NCBI GenBank assembly: GCA_010015745.1
Contig: ML978240.1
Coordinates: forward strand, 84,219 to 148,218
Length of the DNA stretch: 64,000 nucleotides
Direction: 5' to 3'
From: Setomelanomma holmii
Taxonomy: Eukaryota; Ascomycota; Dothideomycetes; Pleosporales; Phaeosphaeriaceae
Below the pieces are notes generated by a model. The model was given only the letters and a program-made list of their open reading frames with translations, was not told the DNA's origin and ran no database searches. The position numbers and the translations under genes were made by a program. This document shows, one piece after another, positions 22,579-32,855 of the stretch. The first letter of the stretch is position 1, and the number at the start of each line of letters is the position of its first letter.

Positions 22579-23014
22579 AATCGGCCGTGGATATGGCTTA
22601 TATGACGGAAGGCTTCTTTGTATATATGCATCAGCGCCAGAATGTATTTCCCTTCATCATGAAAGCAGCTGCACTGCTCCGCGAGAATATCGACGTCACG
22701 AGTCTTATGTTCAACTCGAACACAACTTGCTGTTCTTATCAAAGGTCAAGAAAACAATGCCTCTGTTAATGAATACTTTAGGTACAAAGCATGGTTGCAT
22801 TGAGGACAAGGGCATTGAGGCTCTGCAATACCACGGCCACTTCCGAGCCTTTGTCCCCCAAATCTGGGGACCACAGATACTCGCATATGCCAGTGCTGAA
22901 CTCCACACAAGCCGTCTTGTGCAACTTCTCCCCATCTTGCCAACAATCGTCACCTCTCCAACTTGAATTAGATGCCTATGAAAGCACACATTGGATCATA
23001 CAACAATACCAACC
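22579..23014. other. HSE1 3' region and upstream region of the secreted-protein locus
   Basis: No gene seen. A 268-codon frame running through the HSE1 3' end into this stretch is a shifted reading of the Pro/Gln-rich tail. Confidence 0.4.
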
Positions 23015-23661
23015 ATGCACAGCCCATCTATCAATTTCGTTCCTGTCCTCGTATTCCTACTCCTCCCTTCCACACTATCCCTCGCTCTTCCATCCTTGCT
23101 CCGCCGCATCGACGGCATAAACACCGCGCTGCCCGGCTCCTGCCCCAACACAAACTTCCCCACAGAAGCACAGTACACACTCGGCTACCAAACCTTCTGC
23201 AGCACATACCTACCCGACACGGACCAACACCTGCTATCCTACAACACACCTCTAGTCTCAACCTCACAACTCACAAACCCCGCTGGTACCGCACTACCCT
23301 GGGTCTTCAAGATCAGCCTTGACGACCCGACGACCCGACGAGCACCGAACACTTGCCGCTTAATCGCACGATTTGTGAGGCTAAGTTTGCGCAGGTCCTG
23401 GAGCAGGAAGGTGGCGGGATACTTGGGAATGGGTATTGTGTTGTTGATGGGACGGGCGGGGATGGGTTTGGGGGGAGGATGGGGGTGGAGGGGATGAGTG
23501 GGGAGGGGTTGGTGCTTGTGCTGGGGACGAGGATTGAGGAGGGGATGCAGGGACAGCAGAAGGTTAGTACGATGGTGTTTGAGACGAGGGTGAGGAAATG
23601 GGGGTTGAGCTTAAAGAGGATTTGTGGACGGGGGAGAGGGGGCTTGGATTGTTTGTATTGA
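23015..23661 (+). pseudogene. secreted-protein gene frameshifted by an 8-bp duplication
   Basis: The ATG at 23015 begins a clear signal peptide (NFVPVLVFLLLPSTLSLA), then a dibasic LLRRID site and a Cys-containing region (GSCPNTNF; GYQTFCSTYLP). At about 23328 the coding text leaves this frame and continues from about 23340 in another (LPLNRTICEAKFAQVLEQEG, then GYCVVDGTGG) to a stop at 23659-23661. The switch falls on two perfect 8-base copies, GACGACCC, at 23321-23336. Counting only one copy puts both halves in one frame of about 212 codons. I read it as a small secreted protein, function unknown, inactivated or polymorphic in this strain. An assembly or sequencing error at a short repeat is the main alternative. 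Gly-rich C-terminal half, no membrane anchor seen. Confidence 0.62.
23321..23336 (+). repeat. 8-bp tandem duplication causing a frameshift
   Basis: Two adjacent copies of GACGACCC, followed by a third partial copy (GACGA). Eight is not a multiple of three, and the reading frame of the flanking secreted-protein gene changes exactly here. Confidence 0.85.
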
Positions 23662-24869
23662 GCTCCGACTGCGTCGGTAATGTGTTGAGCATTGATGAGT
23701 ATATGGTCCTTGAGATGTGAAGCTTGGAGTTTTTTTCACCGTGAGGCTAGTGGAAACGCTGAAGCTATTACAGTTCGAGGCAGTCGGGATCAAAAGTCCA
23801 CGTGCCATCTTTACGCGTAAGATGTAGCCGACCGGACAGAGCTTTCAGTCCTCACGTAGAAGTGCGCTCCAGATCAGAGGCGTCCCAGTGACAAACTCGA
23901 AACGTTCGGCGGCACTAGGCTTTCGAGAATCAGGATGTGACCTTCTTGCACCAGTGTTGTGATCCCGAAGAGAAGTTCGATCAGAGTATTAGGAGAGTAC
24001 TCGACAGCCTCCAGCAAGCAATGGAGACCAATCATGTGTCAATTATTTAGGCTTTGAGTCCAATTAGGCTCAACTATCAGCGATAAAGCAGTGACAACAC
24101 GCTTTCGCCTCCGACAAAACTTCTGGCAGGGGCCACAGTACAATCGTTCGAAGGTGTTGGTGGAGCCATCGAGTGATGGTGCGATGCTTGAGGTCTGCCA
24201 CAATGAAGTTCGCTCCGACGCCTGAGATGAAGCAGTAAGGTGGAATAATAGATCCTCAAAGTGAGCAGGAGTCAGGCTGTGACTACCAGATGTAGCTACG
24301 ATACTCATCTGGACGGTCATTTCACGATGTTTGCAAATGCGGCGAGTGTGGAGTGGGGAATGTAGCGCAAGGCCAGGGTTGGACCACGGGAAAGCGCATG
24401 AACTAAGCCAGCTAAGCCCGCTTTGACCCCACTAAAATGCAGGGATGTCGGACATTCGAGGTGTTTCTGGACACGAACAGCTCTCTCATCCATCGTCACA
24501 GCACGCTTCGCTCGACTTCTGCAATTCTAGCAGTTGTCTCCCTTGCAATTGCATCAACGTCAACATCCGCAGTGGTAAGAATGCAAGCACCATTCAAATT
24601 TGTCTTCGGCTACTAACAATTGGTTCTCAGGTTCATCGATCCACCGCATCCCTGGTAAGTGAATGGCACCAAAGTTCGAGTAAAAGCAACTCCTGAAAAG
24701 CTGCTCCAACCACTCTCACATCCAACCTTGCTGATACCTTTATCTCGAAAGATACCGCTACCTGCTCTACAAACACAAGTCCACGATAGTTAAAGTGGCT
24801 CCGCAACTTTAACTTCCTCCACCTACCGTCTACGCAACACCCTTTGGTCAACTCGAAACGGTTTATACT
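23662..24869. other. intergenic region upstream of SCP160, with leader intron
   Basis: No protein gene supported. A 93-codon minus-strand frame at 24039-24320 lacks a start context and any domain. The right-hand 300 bp hold the SCP160 leader, with a likely spliced intron at 24575-24630 and a second strong donor (GGTAAGTGA) near 24653. Confidence 0.45.
24575..24630 (+). other. probable 5' UTR intron of SCP160
   Basis: GTAAGA donor, GCTACTAAC branch site (the optimal fungal form) and TTCTCAG acceptor within 56 nt, 240 bp before the SCP160 ATG and on the same strand. No open frame links it to the coding region, so it would lie in the leader. Confidence 0.55.
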
Positions 24870-27800
24870 ATGGCATCTGAGGCGACTGCCAGCTCCGCCA
24901 CCGAGGGTCTCACCCCGGCGCAGAAGCTCATGCAGGAACACGACCACCATGTCACCGTCGAGGACGTCCCGGATGAGGAAGACATTGCCCATCCTCCGCC
25001 GTCTGCCCACACCGCCGATGCACCTCTGAGCGAGAAAGCCGCTGGCAAGCAGAAGGCTGACGATGCTGCTCCTGCTTCCATGAAGCCAGCATTGAACACC
25101 TCGTCTGAGGAGGCATTCCCTGCTCTCGGTCCCGTCAAACCTCGCGCTCAAGCTGCCGTTGCACCTACCTGGGGTAACAAGCCCGCCGCTGTCACGACAT
25201 CCAACGGTGTCAATGGCAATGCTGCCAGCAACGGCTCGTCGCGCACTTCCACCCCAGCTTCTGGTGCGCCTGCCTCTCTGCCCGTCGGTCGTGGTCCTGC
25301 TCTACCGACCATGAACATCCCTGGCAAGCACACAGAGCGCATCTCGTTCTCGCCCAAGCAGCTCACACCCCGCCAGCAGCTCAAGAAGCCGGTCAACGAC
25401 ATTATCCGTGACATCAACAGGCGCTCCAAGGCCAAGCTCGAGCTCAAGTCCGGACCCGGCGGAATGGTCATCTTCGAGTCTACTGGTCCCGTTGAAGCTG
25501 TGAGGCAGAATCTCAAGGAGGTTGCGAACGAGGTTGGCTCCAAGGTAGGTTCTCCTGAAAATGTATCGCGATGATCCGCTCCAACATGCAAATAGCAATC
25601 CGTGGATGTTCCCATCCCTGCCTCCGTACGCGCACATATCATCGGTCGTCAAGGTTCCAAGATTCAGGAGATCAGCAAGCGCACCGGGGCTCGCATTCAG
25701 GTCCCCAAGGCTGAGCCTGGCGAGGAAGAGGACACGGTCGTCAACGTCCACATCGAGGGCAATGCGCTTACGGCTGAGATGGCGCGTCGCGAGATTGACG
25801 CCATCGTCAACGAGCGCACCTCGACCGTGAACTTGCGCCTCAAGGAAATCCCCGCCGAGTTCTACCCCTTCCTTGCCGGGCCACACAACGCCCACATCGA
25901 CAGACTTATCCAGGGCAAGGACGTCAATGTGCAAATTCCTCAGTACCACACTTGGCGCTCTCAAGCTCCGCCTCAGGCTGCTCGTAACCAACCCGTTCCT
26001 TTCGCTCCTCAGACCAACTTCCCCATCCAGATCTCGGGTGATCGAGCTGCCGCCCAGCAGATCCAGGCTGAGCTTGAGCGCCGTGCTCGGCAGCTCCGGC
26101 AGCAATTGGCTCTCGAGCAACGATCGATTGAGCGTGGCCGACATCAGTTCATCGTTGGCGAGCGGGGCAACTCATTGCACGACTTTCTCGAAGAGACTGG
26201 CTGCAGCATTGTTCTGCCTCCCAGCTCCGATGACAGCGAGACCGTGTACATTGTCGGCCCTCCTAACAAGATCGAGCAGGGCATCAACAAGCTCGAGGAC
26301 CTTGCCGCCAGCATGACCATGGCCACCGCCGATGCTGCTCGTGAACACAAGGGAGCTAATGCCCAAGCTCACGCCCACAACCTTACACAGTACCTGCGCC
26401 AGCGAAAGGCTCTGGCAGAGCTGGAGCGCCTGCACGAGGCCAGCATTGTTGCCCCTACCGATCGAGATGGACCAACTGGTTGGGAGATTTACGCTCGCAA
26501 TGGCAAGAACAGCATGAAGGCTCGTGGCGACATTATGGGCGTCTTCGCCAGCCACCCACCCAGCAGGTTCGCTACGGTCGATGTCGATCCTTTCTACCAC
26601 TCCTTCCTGCAACAGCGCAACGCACCACAGCTCCGAGAGGAGACTGGCGTCCACATCGTCTTCCCCGACGGACTCAACAATGACCCGCAGCTGATCTTGG
26701 TCTACGAGGGAGACTCTCCGTATGACGAGTACTCCGTTCCCCGCGGTGCACCATCTGCAGCCGAGGTACAGGCATACAAGCAGGCTTTGCAGAAGGCTCA
26801 AGAGGTCATTCAGGGTTTGACTAGCAACCAGCCCAAGATTGATACTCGTGGCTTGGAGTCCAACCCCAAGTTCCACCGCAAGATCGAGCAATACATCAAC
26901 GACGAGCAGGAAAGTCTACCTCACCATCAAGTCCCTGTACAGGCTCTTTTCGATCAACGCCGCCCCGAGCCTCATGGTCGCTCAAACGACAGCTTCGCCA
27001 TCCGTGGTCCTTCAAATGCGGTAGAGGAGCTCAACGCGAAGATCCTGGCTTTCATTGAGCAGGCTGAGAAGGACGAGCTTGAGCGCAACCACGTCACCAC
27101 ATTCGACTACCCACAGAAGTACGCCAGCCACTTGGTTGGCAAGGGTGGTGAGAACATTCAGCGTCTCCGCCAGAAGTATGATGTCGATGTGCAAATCAAT
27201 GACGGCAAGGTCGAGCTGAAGGGCCCATCCGCCAAGGCGCAGCAATGCAAGAAAGACATTCTCGACATGGCCAAGAAGCTTGAGGATGAAGCTACGCACA
27301 CTCTCAAGGTCAAGCCCCAGTATCATCGTGACCTGATCGGTGCCGGTGGCAAGCAGGTTGAGCGTCTTCAGACCCGCTACGGCGTCCGCATCAACTTCCC
27401 AAGGAGACAGAACAATAACGAAGATGCCGATGCAACATCGCAGCGGAACGCCCGGGGCCAGAACCCTGACGAGGTTGTCATTCGAGGCCCAAAGAAGGGT
27501 GCAGACGAAGCGCGTGATGAGGTTCTCAACCTTCTGCAATACATCATGGACAACTCGCATAGTGACACAGTCTCTGTCGCGCAGAGCCAGATACCTCAAT
27601 TGATTGGCTCTGGAGGTCGCGAGATGGAGCAGCTTCGTCTGGAGACTGGCTGCCAGATTGATGTTCCTGGTGCTCGCGAGGGCGCCGATCCGTCCGGCCG
27701 CGCTGAGATCAAGCTGAAGGGCACCAAGAAGCAGGTCGAGGAGGCCAAGAAGATCCTTCAGCAGCGCGCGAAGGTCTTTGATGACACCACAGTGGAGACC

Positions 27801-28913
27801 CTGGAGGTTGACAGGAAGCATCACCGCAATTTGATCGGTGGCAGCGGTGCCAACATTCGCTCGATCGTGACTGCTGCTGGTGGACCTGATAACGCTCGCG
27901 ACCTGTCTCGGATGGTACGCTTCCCCCGTGCCGAGTCTGATGAATCATCCATCCGCGTCGAGGGCCCGAAGAGCGTCGTGCAAAAGATTATTGAATCGAT
28001 CAAGGCTCAAGTTTCATCGCTCGAGAACCAGACTACCGAGACTATCGAAGTCTCTCCGGATAAGCACCGTCTGCTGATTGGTCGAGGCGGAGAGACTCGT
28101 CGCTCCCTGGAATCGCAGCTCAACATACAGCTGGATATTCCCAAGCAATCTACCACCGGTGCCGCTCGTAGCCAGGTGAAGATTACAGGTGCGCCCGAAC
28201 ATGTTTCAAAGGGGAAGGAGCACATCCTCGAGCTCGTCAAGGGCCAGGAGGGTGAGACGATTCACGTTCCTGTCTACCTTCACCACACTGTCGCAGACAA
28301 TGGCCAATTCTTCCGCCAGCTCCGCAACCAGCACAAGATCACCGTGGATCATGCTGGCCAGCACCCACCGCCCAAGCCTGCCTCTTCTGAGGCGACTGGT
28401 CGTTCGCGCAAGGGTGCTAACGGTGCTTTGCCACTGATCACCGATGACGCCACCGGTGGTGCAGATGAGCACTCCTGGGAGCTGATCGATAACAACGTTG
28501 CCGAGGAGGGTGTTGATCGCGAAGCCACCATTCCTTGGGTCATCCGCGGCCCTGCTGAGAACATTCCCAAGGCGCGGCAGAGGCTCGAATCTGCCATCGA
28601 AGCGGCTTCAAAACCCTCTTCGACTGGCTACCTCATCCTGCCAGACCCGCGAAGCTACAGGTAAGTTCCTCGACAACCCGAGCGTGCGTGTTCCACAGAG
28701 TACATCGCTAACACATCTCACAGGCTTGTCATCGGCTCCGGTGGTAGCACCATCAACGACCTCCGTAAGAAGACCGGCACGAAGATCCAAGTTCCTCGCG
28801 ATCAGGCCAAAGATGAGGCCATTGAAATTGTCGGCACCAAGGAGGGCTGCGAGCAAGCACGCCAGATGATTCTCGACATTGTTTCCAAGGGCGGTAACGG
28901 CGGCCGCAAGTAG
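24870..28913 (+). CDS. SCP160: multi-KH-domain RNA-binding protein SCP160 / vigilin
   Basis: Vigilin-type protein that binds mRNA and ribosomes at the ER and nuclear envelope (family knowledge). Exons: 24870-25544, 25596-28660 and 28724-28913; 1309 aa in frame. The first 170 residues are Ala/Pro/Ser-rich. Then come many KH modules with recognisable G-x-x-G cores: HIIGRQGSKIQEISKRTGAR, FIVGERGNSLHDFLEETGC, LVGKGGENIQRL, LIGAGGKQVERL, LIGSGGREMEQL, LIGGSGANIRSI, LIGRGGETRRSL and, across the last intron, LVIGSGGSTINDLRKKTGTK. At least two further modules have degenerate loops (FLAGPHNAHIDRL; HHTVADNGQFFRQL), as is usual in this family. Codon use is strongly C-biased, fitting high expression. Length matches fungal homologues (about 1200-1320 aa). 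Confidence 0.95.
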
Positions 28914-29780
28914 ATCTATAGCCGCTTCGAAACCCAGCGATTGGTGATGGTTTAGCGCGGCGTTTTCTGTGGTCAGTACGGGCGAGTATGATGTGCTAGA
29001 ATGTTACCTGAGCATATGAGTATGGCATGGGCGGTGCATTTTGACTTCTTTGGTCCTTCTAGGTTAGGAACTGGGGAATAAAAGTTTGCTTGTCTTGACC
29101 GGAGTGGCAGTCTGTTCCGAGTTGTGCCTTCTCTGCTGGTATCGACTGATGTCAATCGTTTCTTAGTGTGCTTCACTCGTCAGTCGAGTCGTAGCGCTCC
29201 TTCCGTTTGGCGTGCAATCTTCATCACGTGTTCTGGTGACACGTCCACGTACCTGCCATGTTCGATCTCTCACTCACTTTCACTTCTCCGAGCCTTTTCA
29301 TCGCTTTGCGTTTCGACCTTGCTTTGCTCTTAGTGCTTCGTCGCGCTGCTCGCACGATACAAACTTCGCCACAACACCTTCTCTACACCTCGCATTTACC
29401 CGCAATACTCTGTTGACCTTTTACGGTGTACGAAAGGAAGGCAATCGCGATGGTAAGTACCTCCCTGCTATCCATTTGATCTCACCTTGCTCTGACACGC
29501 GCATCAAAGGTACAACACTCGACACTGGCGGACGACGTGTAATCTTGGGACTTTCACACCCGCGAGATCATAGCGAGCCTGTCGTCTGCTTGCATCAAGT
29601 CTGACGTGTCCACTCTACTCCAGGCACAACTATCAAGCACTTTGCTACACCCTGTTTGCTTCTCTCCTTCGAGGCGTTTTCGACCAGACTACCTGCTCTG
29701 GAACTCATAGATGCTCGTTCGTTGCGCGATTTGGCTTCACTCATCACCACTGTTGGACCCCGACACTGGGTCGTTCATCG
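28914..29780. other. intergenic, possible leader exon
   Basis: No gene supported. At 29450-29452 an ATG directly abuts a strong donor (GTAAGTACC), with an acceptor CAAAG at 29509. Reading through gives a stop after about ten codons, so this is a leader ORF or an unrelated start at best. Confidence 0.35.
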
Positions 29781-30761
29781 ATGAACACTGGCGCAAGCGA
29801 GCGCTACGATATGTCATACACGTCATTTCCACCAATTACTTCGACTAAGCATCTCTTGGGACTCTTCCGTACTACAAGTGGCAATCCTGATTCGAAGTCG
29901 CGCTGGCCTGCCGATCTAGCGCCTTTCAATATGTCGTTCGAACCCACCAAGTCTGAACCCGATGTGGCCGAGGTAGACGCGCCAGAGCTTCCACCCTTGA
30001 AGACTGCCATCGACGATGCTGAACGTAGATTGATCCGGCAGTTCTTCAAACGACTGGGTAAAGGCAAGAGAAATCTGACAACACGAAGAACGGCCATTGA
30101 CATACCCACCAAGGGCATCAAGGCTCAGACATACGCAGACACAAAACTACCATGTCATCCGAAAGAGGCGCGATATATAGCCGACCTAGTTCGCAAAATA
30201 CTCATCTACAGACCTACGTTCTCCAGTGAGGATCAGGAGGCTGGACGTGCATACATTTCGCCGCACAACATCAGCATCGTAACACCTTATGAAGGACAGC
30301 AGCGCCGTATGCTCGATATGTTGCTCGAGAAAGGCAAAGACTCGCTCAGTAGTCAAGTCGCGGTTGTCGTAAGTGACAACACATCTTGGAGCCCAGCAGC
30401 AAACGATATCGAGATCGAGTTCATCTCACTTTGTGATCCAGACCCCCACGTTCCGACGAAGGTCGAACAGGAAAAAGCGATTGCCTTGGCTTCCTTGTCG
30501 AACGCACTCTACGGCGTAACCTCACGTGCTCGATATTACCAAGTGATCACTGGAAACTTCCGTACTTGGTTAGAAGCTGGAATTGTGAGTCAGCTTGCGA
30601 ACAGGCACCAACAAGCCTGCCACGAGCTTTCAAAGATCTTGTGGCAGGGCAGAGAAATAGTCTCTACGTGCGGTGTCGATTCAACATTGCTTGCAGAACA
30701 AGCACAGTCCGCAACAAGCAAGTCAATCCGTTCACCTTCAGAGACCCACTTACCTATCTAG
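29781..30761 (+). CDS. UPF1-type helicase C-terminal domain fragment
   Basis: A 326-aa frame from ATG 29781. The middle resembles the C-terminal RecA-like half of SF1 UPF1-family helicases: an ISIVTPYEGQQRRMLDMLL segment (motif IV, 'TPYxxQ'), then IEIEFISL, then NALYGVTSRARYYQVITGNF, corresponding to the 'NVALTRAR..IIGN' motif VI region. The arginines of motif VI are partly kept (SRAR). No Walker A or DExx motif exists here or in the 870 bp upstream, so as it stands it could not hydrolyse ATP alone. Residues 1-130 are unrelated, charged and Pro-rich. Either a relic of a larger helicase or a diverged lineage-specific gene. Homology is by motif reading only. Confidence 0.5.
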   Translation: MNTGASERYDMSYTSFPPITSTKHLLGLFRTTSGNPDSKSRWPADLAPFNMSFEPTKSEPDVAEVDAPELPPLKTAIDDAERRLIRQFFKRLGKGKRNLTTRRTAIDIPTKGIKAQTYADTKLPCHPKEARYIADLVRKILIYRPTFSSEDQEAGRAYISPHNISIVTPYEGQQRRMLDMLLEKGKDSLSSQVAVVVSDNTSWSPAANDIEIEFISLCDPDPHVPTKVEQEKAIALASLSNALYGVTSRARYYQVITGNFRTWLEAGIVSQLANRHQQACHELSKILWQGREIVSTCGVDSTLLAEQAQSATSKSIRSPSETHLPI

Positions 30762-30916
30762 GCAGGAATTAAGTTTCTATAGGCAACTACTAGGCTCCAA
30801 TAGGTAATAAATCAAGTCAAGCCAGACCTTCTGAGACCCACTTAATTGCTTGTTGCGGAGTCTAAGAACAAGGCCAAGAAACGGTACTGCTAGAGAGCCA
30901 CTTTTACAGACGGGAG

Positions 30917-31426
30917 ATGAAGACGCCAAGTCCAGCAGAGTCTTGGGTTCAAGTCCTCCGTCAAAAGCTTGATATAAAGCGCCTCCGAGAGAGAAAGCAC
31001 CAAGCTAAGATCCTGGCAAAGTCAGAAGTCAACAAGATTGCTACACAACGAACAAGCAAGCTGCTACACGAGGCCCAGGTCCAGTCAACAATATTGCGGA
31101 AGTCTCGAAAGACACTCTTTCCAAGCGAGAGAAAAAGAGAAGGGCAAGGCAGAAGCGTGGGTGGGCCGAGCTAGCAGCCACTTTTGGACAGGCCAAAGGC
31201 AACAAGACCACGAAACCATCGGCCGTGAAGATCTGCTCGAGTCATTCCGATACAATGTCTGAAGATTGGCCGGTGAACCTGGACTATGGATGGGAGTCGA
31301 CAATTCCTGCCAACGATTGTGCCGCCTCCTTTGAGACGACCACCACTGATCACGCATTACACGGTCTGTTCCCACCAATACTCGCACAATCACGACTGCC
31401 GATTCCTTGGTTGTTCGAAAAGTAGT
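30917..31426 (+). pseudogene. possible relic of a basic protein, two frames
   Basis: Two overlapping pieces of coding-like text. From ATG 30917, a Lys/Arg-rich helix (LRQKLDIKRLRERKHQAKI) runs to 31174. In a different frame, from about 31090, SKREKKRRARQKRGWAEL continues to DYGWESTIPANDCAASFE and stops near 31423. A frameshift or missed intron near 31080 would join them. The flanking bases at 30762-30860 are AT-rich with repeated CTATAGG/CTAGGC-like words. No family assigned; it may belong to the helicase fragment upstream or to an old mobile element. Confidence 0.25.
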
Positions 31427-32194
31427 TCTACATTTGTTGTAGAAGCGCCAATTCATCTCACACTACTCTGAGCGTAGGCAAGAGCTTCGAAGCAAATGGG
31501 GCTGTGCGCAAATCACGTAATATTGCAGCTCTCTCGACACGACGTCATGTTTAGTCTGTCCTTGCACCACCGAAAGCCCGGAACCTCTTGTGTATCCACT
31601 CCATGAAGGCCTGTTCCTTTTGTTTTGCGAAGATCTCGCAAACCGTCAGCAAACACCTGCTCATATAGAGTATATACGCTTGCAATGTCTTCTTCAGAAA
31701 GGGTCTAACGTAGGCCGATAATTATCGGGCTCTATTGTATCATCGTTAGGCAATTTGCTTTTAAACGTTCTGTATATCTGCATCAACAGAGTGTACCTTG
31801 AGATTTCACTGCCCTGCAAACGGAACTTGACAATTTCGGCGCCACCGTAGCGGGATGAGGGAGGTCCAATTTCAGCACGGCATGCACTCCTTCCCTCTCA
31901 CCTGCAGTGACGTGCTTATCTTGTCTCTCACCCTCACAGCAGACGCTTGAGATCACGCGTGCCTCTTCGCACTAGCGAGCGTACCGTCAAGTATATAAAT
32001 AGCCAGTTCCACGCCCTCTCTCTTTCTCCATCCCCTGACATGCTCAACTCCGCAGCTGCTCGAGTGCATAGCCATTCAACAATTCCTACTTGAACGACCT
32101 CTCAACCCTTCTGCATCGAACAACTCTTCAGTGAGCTCCATTTGTCACCTCCTTCATCGTCGGCATCTGACCTTATCACAGCCTTTACTTCACC
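31427..32194. other. intergenic, upstream of the Cys-rich secreted gene
   Basis: No open frame of note. A TATA box at 31991-32001 and a CT-rich leader belong to the gene at 32195. Confidence 0.45.
31991..32001 (+). promoter_or_regulatory. TATA box upstream of the Cys-rich secreted gene
   Basis: GTATATAAATA, about 195 bp before the ATG at 32195, followed by a CT-rich stretch (CCCTCTCTCTTTCTCC) typical of fungal start-site regions. Confidence 0.5.
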
Positions 32195-32855
32195 ATGAAG
32201 GTCTCCAAAATGCTCTTCATCGGCCTCTACCTCGTCTTACAGGCCCTCTCCGTCTTCTCCGCCGTCGTCGCCGTCGCAGGCGTTGAGCTGTAAGTCTTCA
32301 TCCCTCCCATCTTACCGTACAAACTGACAATGACAAGCGCTCGCCCCAACGACGCCGCTCTTCAGGGCGAGTGTGGCGCCCTCGGCGTCATGGCCGTCCC
32401 CGCCGGTGTCGATGCGTCTACCGTGCGCCACTGCGCTGAGCATTCTCTTGGCCGCGAGCACGTGTTGGTTGCATCCGGTGACGATGCGGACAACACCGAC
32501 GACCTAGCCCAGCGCAACGTCGACATCGACCTCACCCAGCGCGACACAGATGACGCTCCCGAGTCCGAAAACACCCCTGAATCCATCTTCGGCACCGCCC
32601 GGAGGGGCTGCAATAAGAACATGGCGGACTACGGCTGCCAGAAGGGTTACTGCTGGCGCCAATGTGTTCCAGGCAGTGGCGCTTGGTGCTGGCTTGTGAG
32701 TTCGCTTCTGACTTTGTTTCCATTGCACCACACTGACGATCTATCAGGCCGAGGGTAGCGGCCGCGGGCCATGGGTCCGTTGCTCGTACGCATCGCAGTG
32801 CCGGTACGAGGGCAATTGTGGTGTTGGGTGCGCAGCTTGTGGATGCTCCTGCTAG
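32195..32855 (+). CDS. secreted cysteine-rich protein (IDI-2-like architecture)
   Basis: Exons 32195-32289, 32338-32695 and 32748-32855 give 186 aa in frame. Both introns (48 and 52 nt) have GTAAGT/GTGAGT donors and TGAC branch sites. The signal peptide is MKVSKMLFIGLYLVLQALSV onward to about residue 30. A pro-region of about 90 residues, acidic with a dibasic RR at its end (TARRGCN), precedes the mature part. That part is about 60 residues with a dense Cys pattern: GCNKNMADYGCQKGYCWRQC, WCWLA, then CSY..C..C..GC..CGCSC. From memory this pattern resembles fungal small secreted proteins annotated as IDI-2 precursors (induced during heterokaryon incompatibility in Podospora). That link is an inference. 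Probable apoplastic or antimicrobial-type peptide; activity unknown. Confidence 0.75.

Noticed and set aside
22160..22966. 268-codon frame overlapping the HSE1 tail
   Set aside because: Shifted reading of Pro/Gln codons giving a His/Leu/Arg-rich text; no start context, no domain.
24039..24320. 93-codon minus-strand frame
   Set aside because: Some protein-like text, but no start context, domain or splice partner.
25302..27824. Long minus-strand open frames (270-280 codons) inside SCP160
   Set aside because: They are antisense shadows caused by the strong C-ending codon bias of the KH-domain gene and have no independent features.
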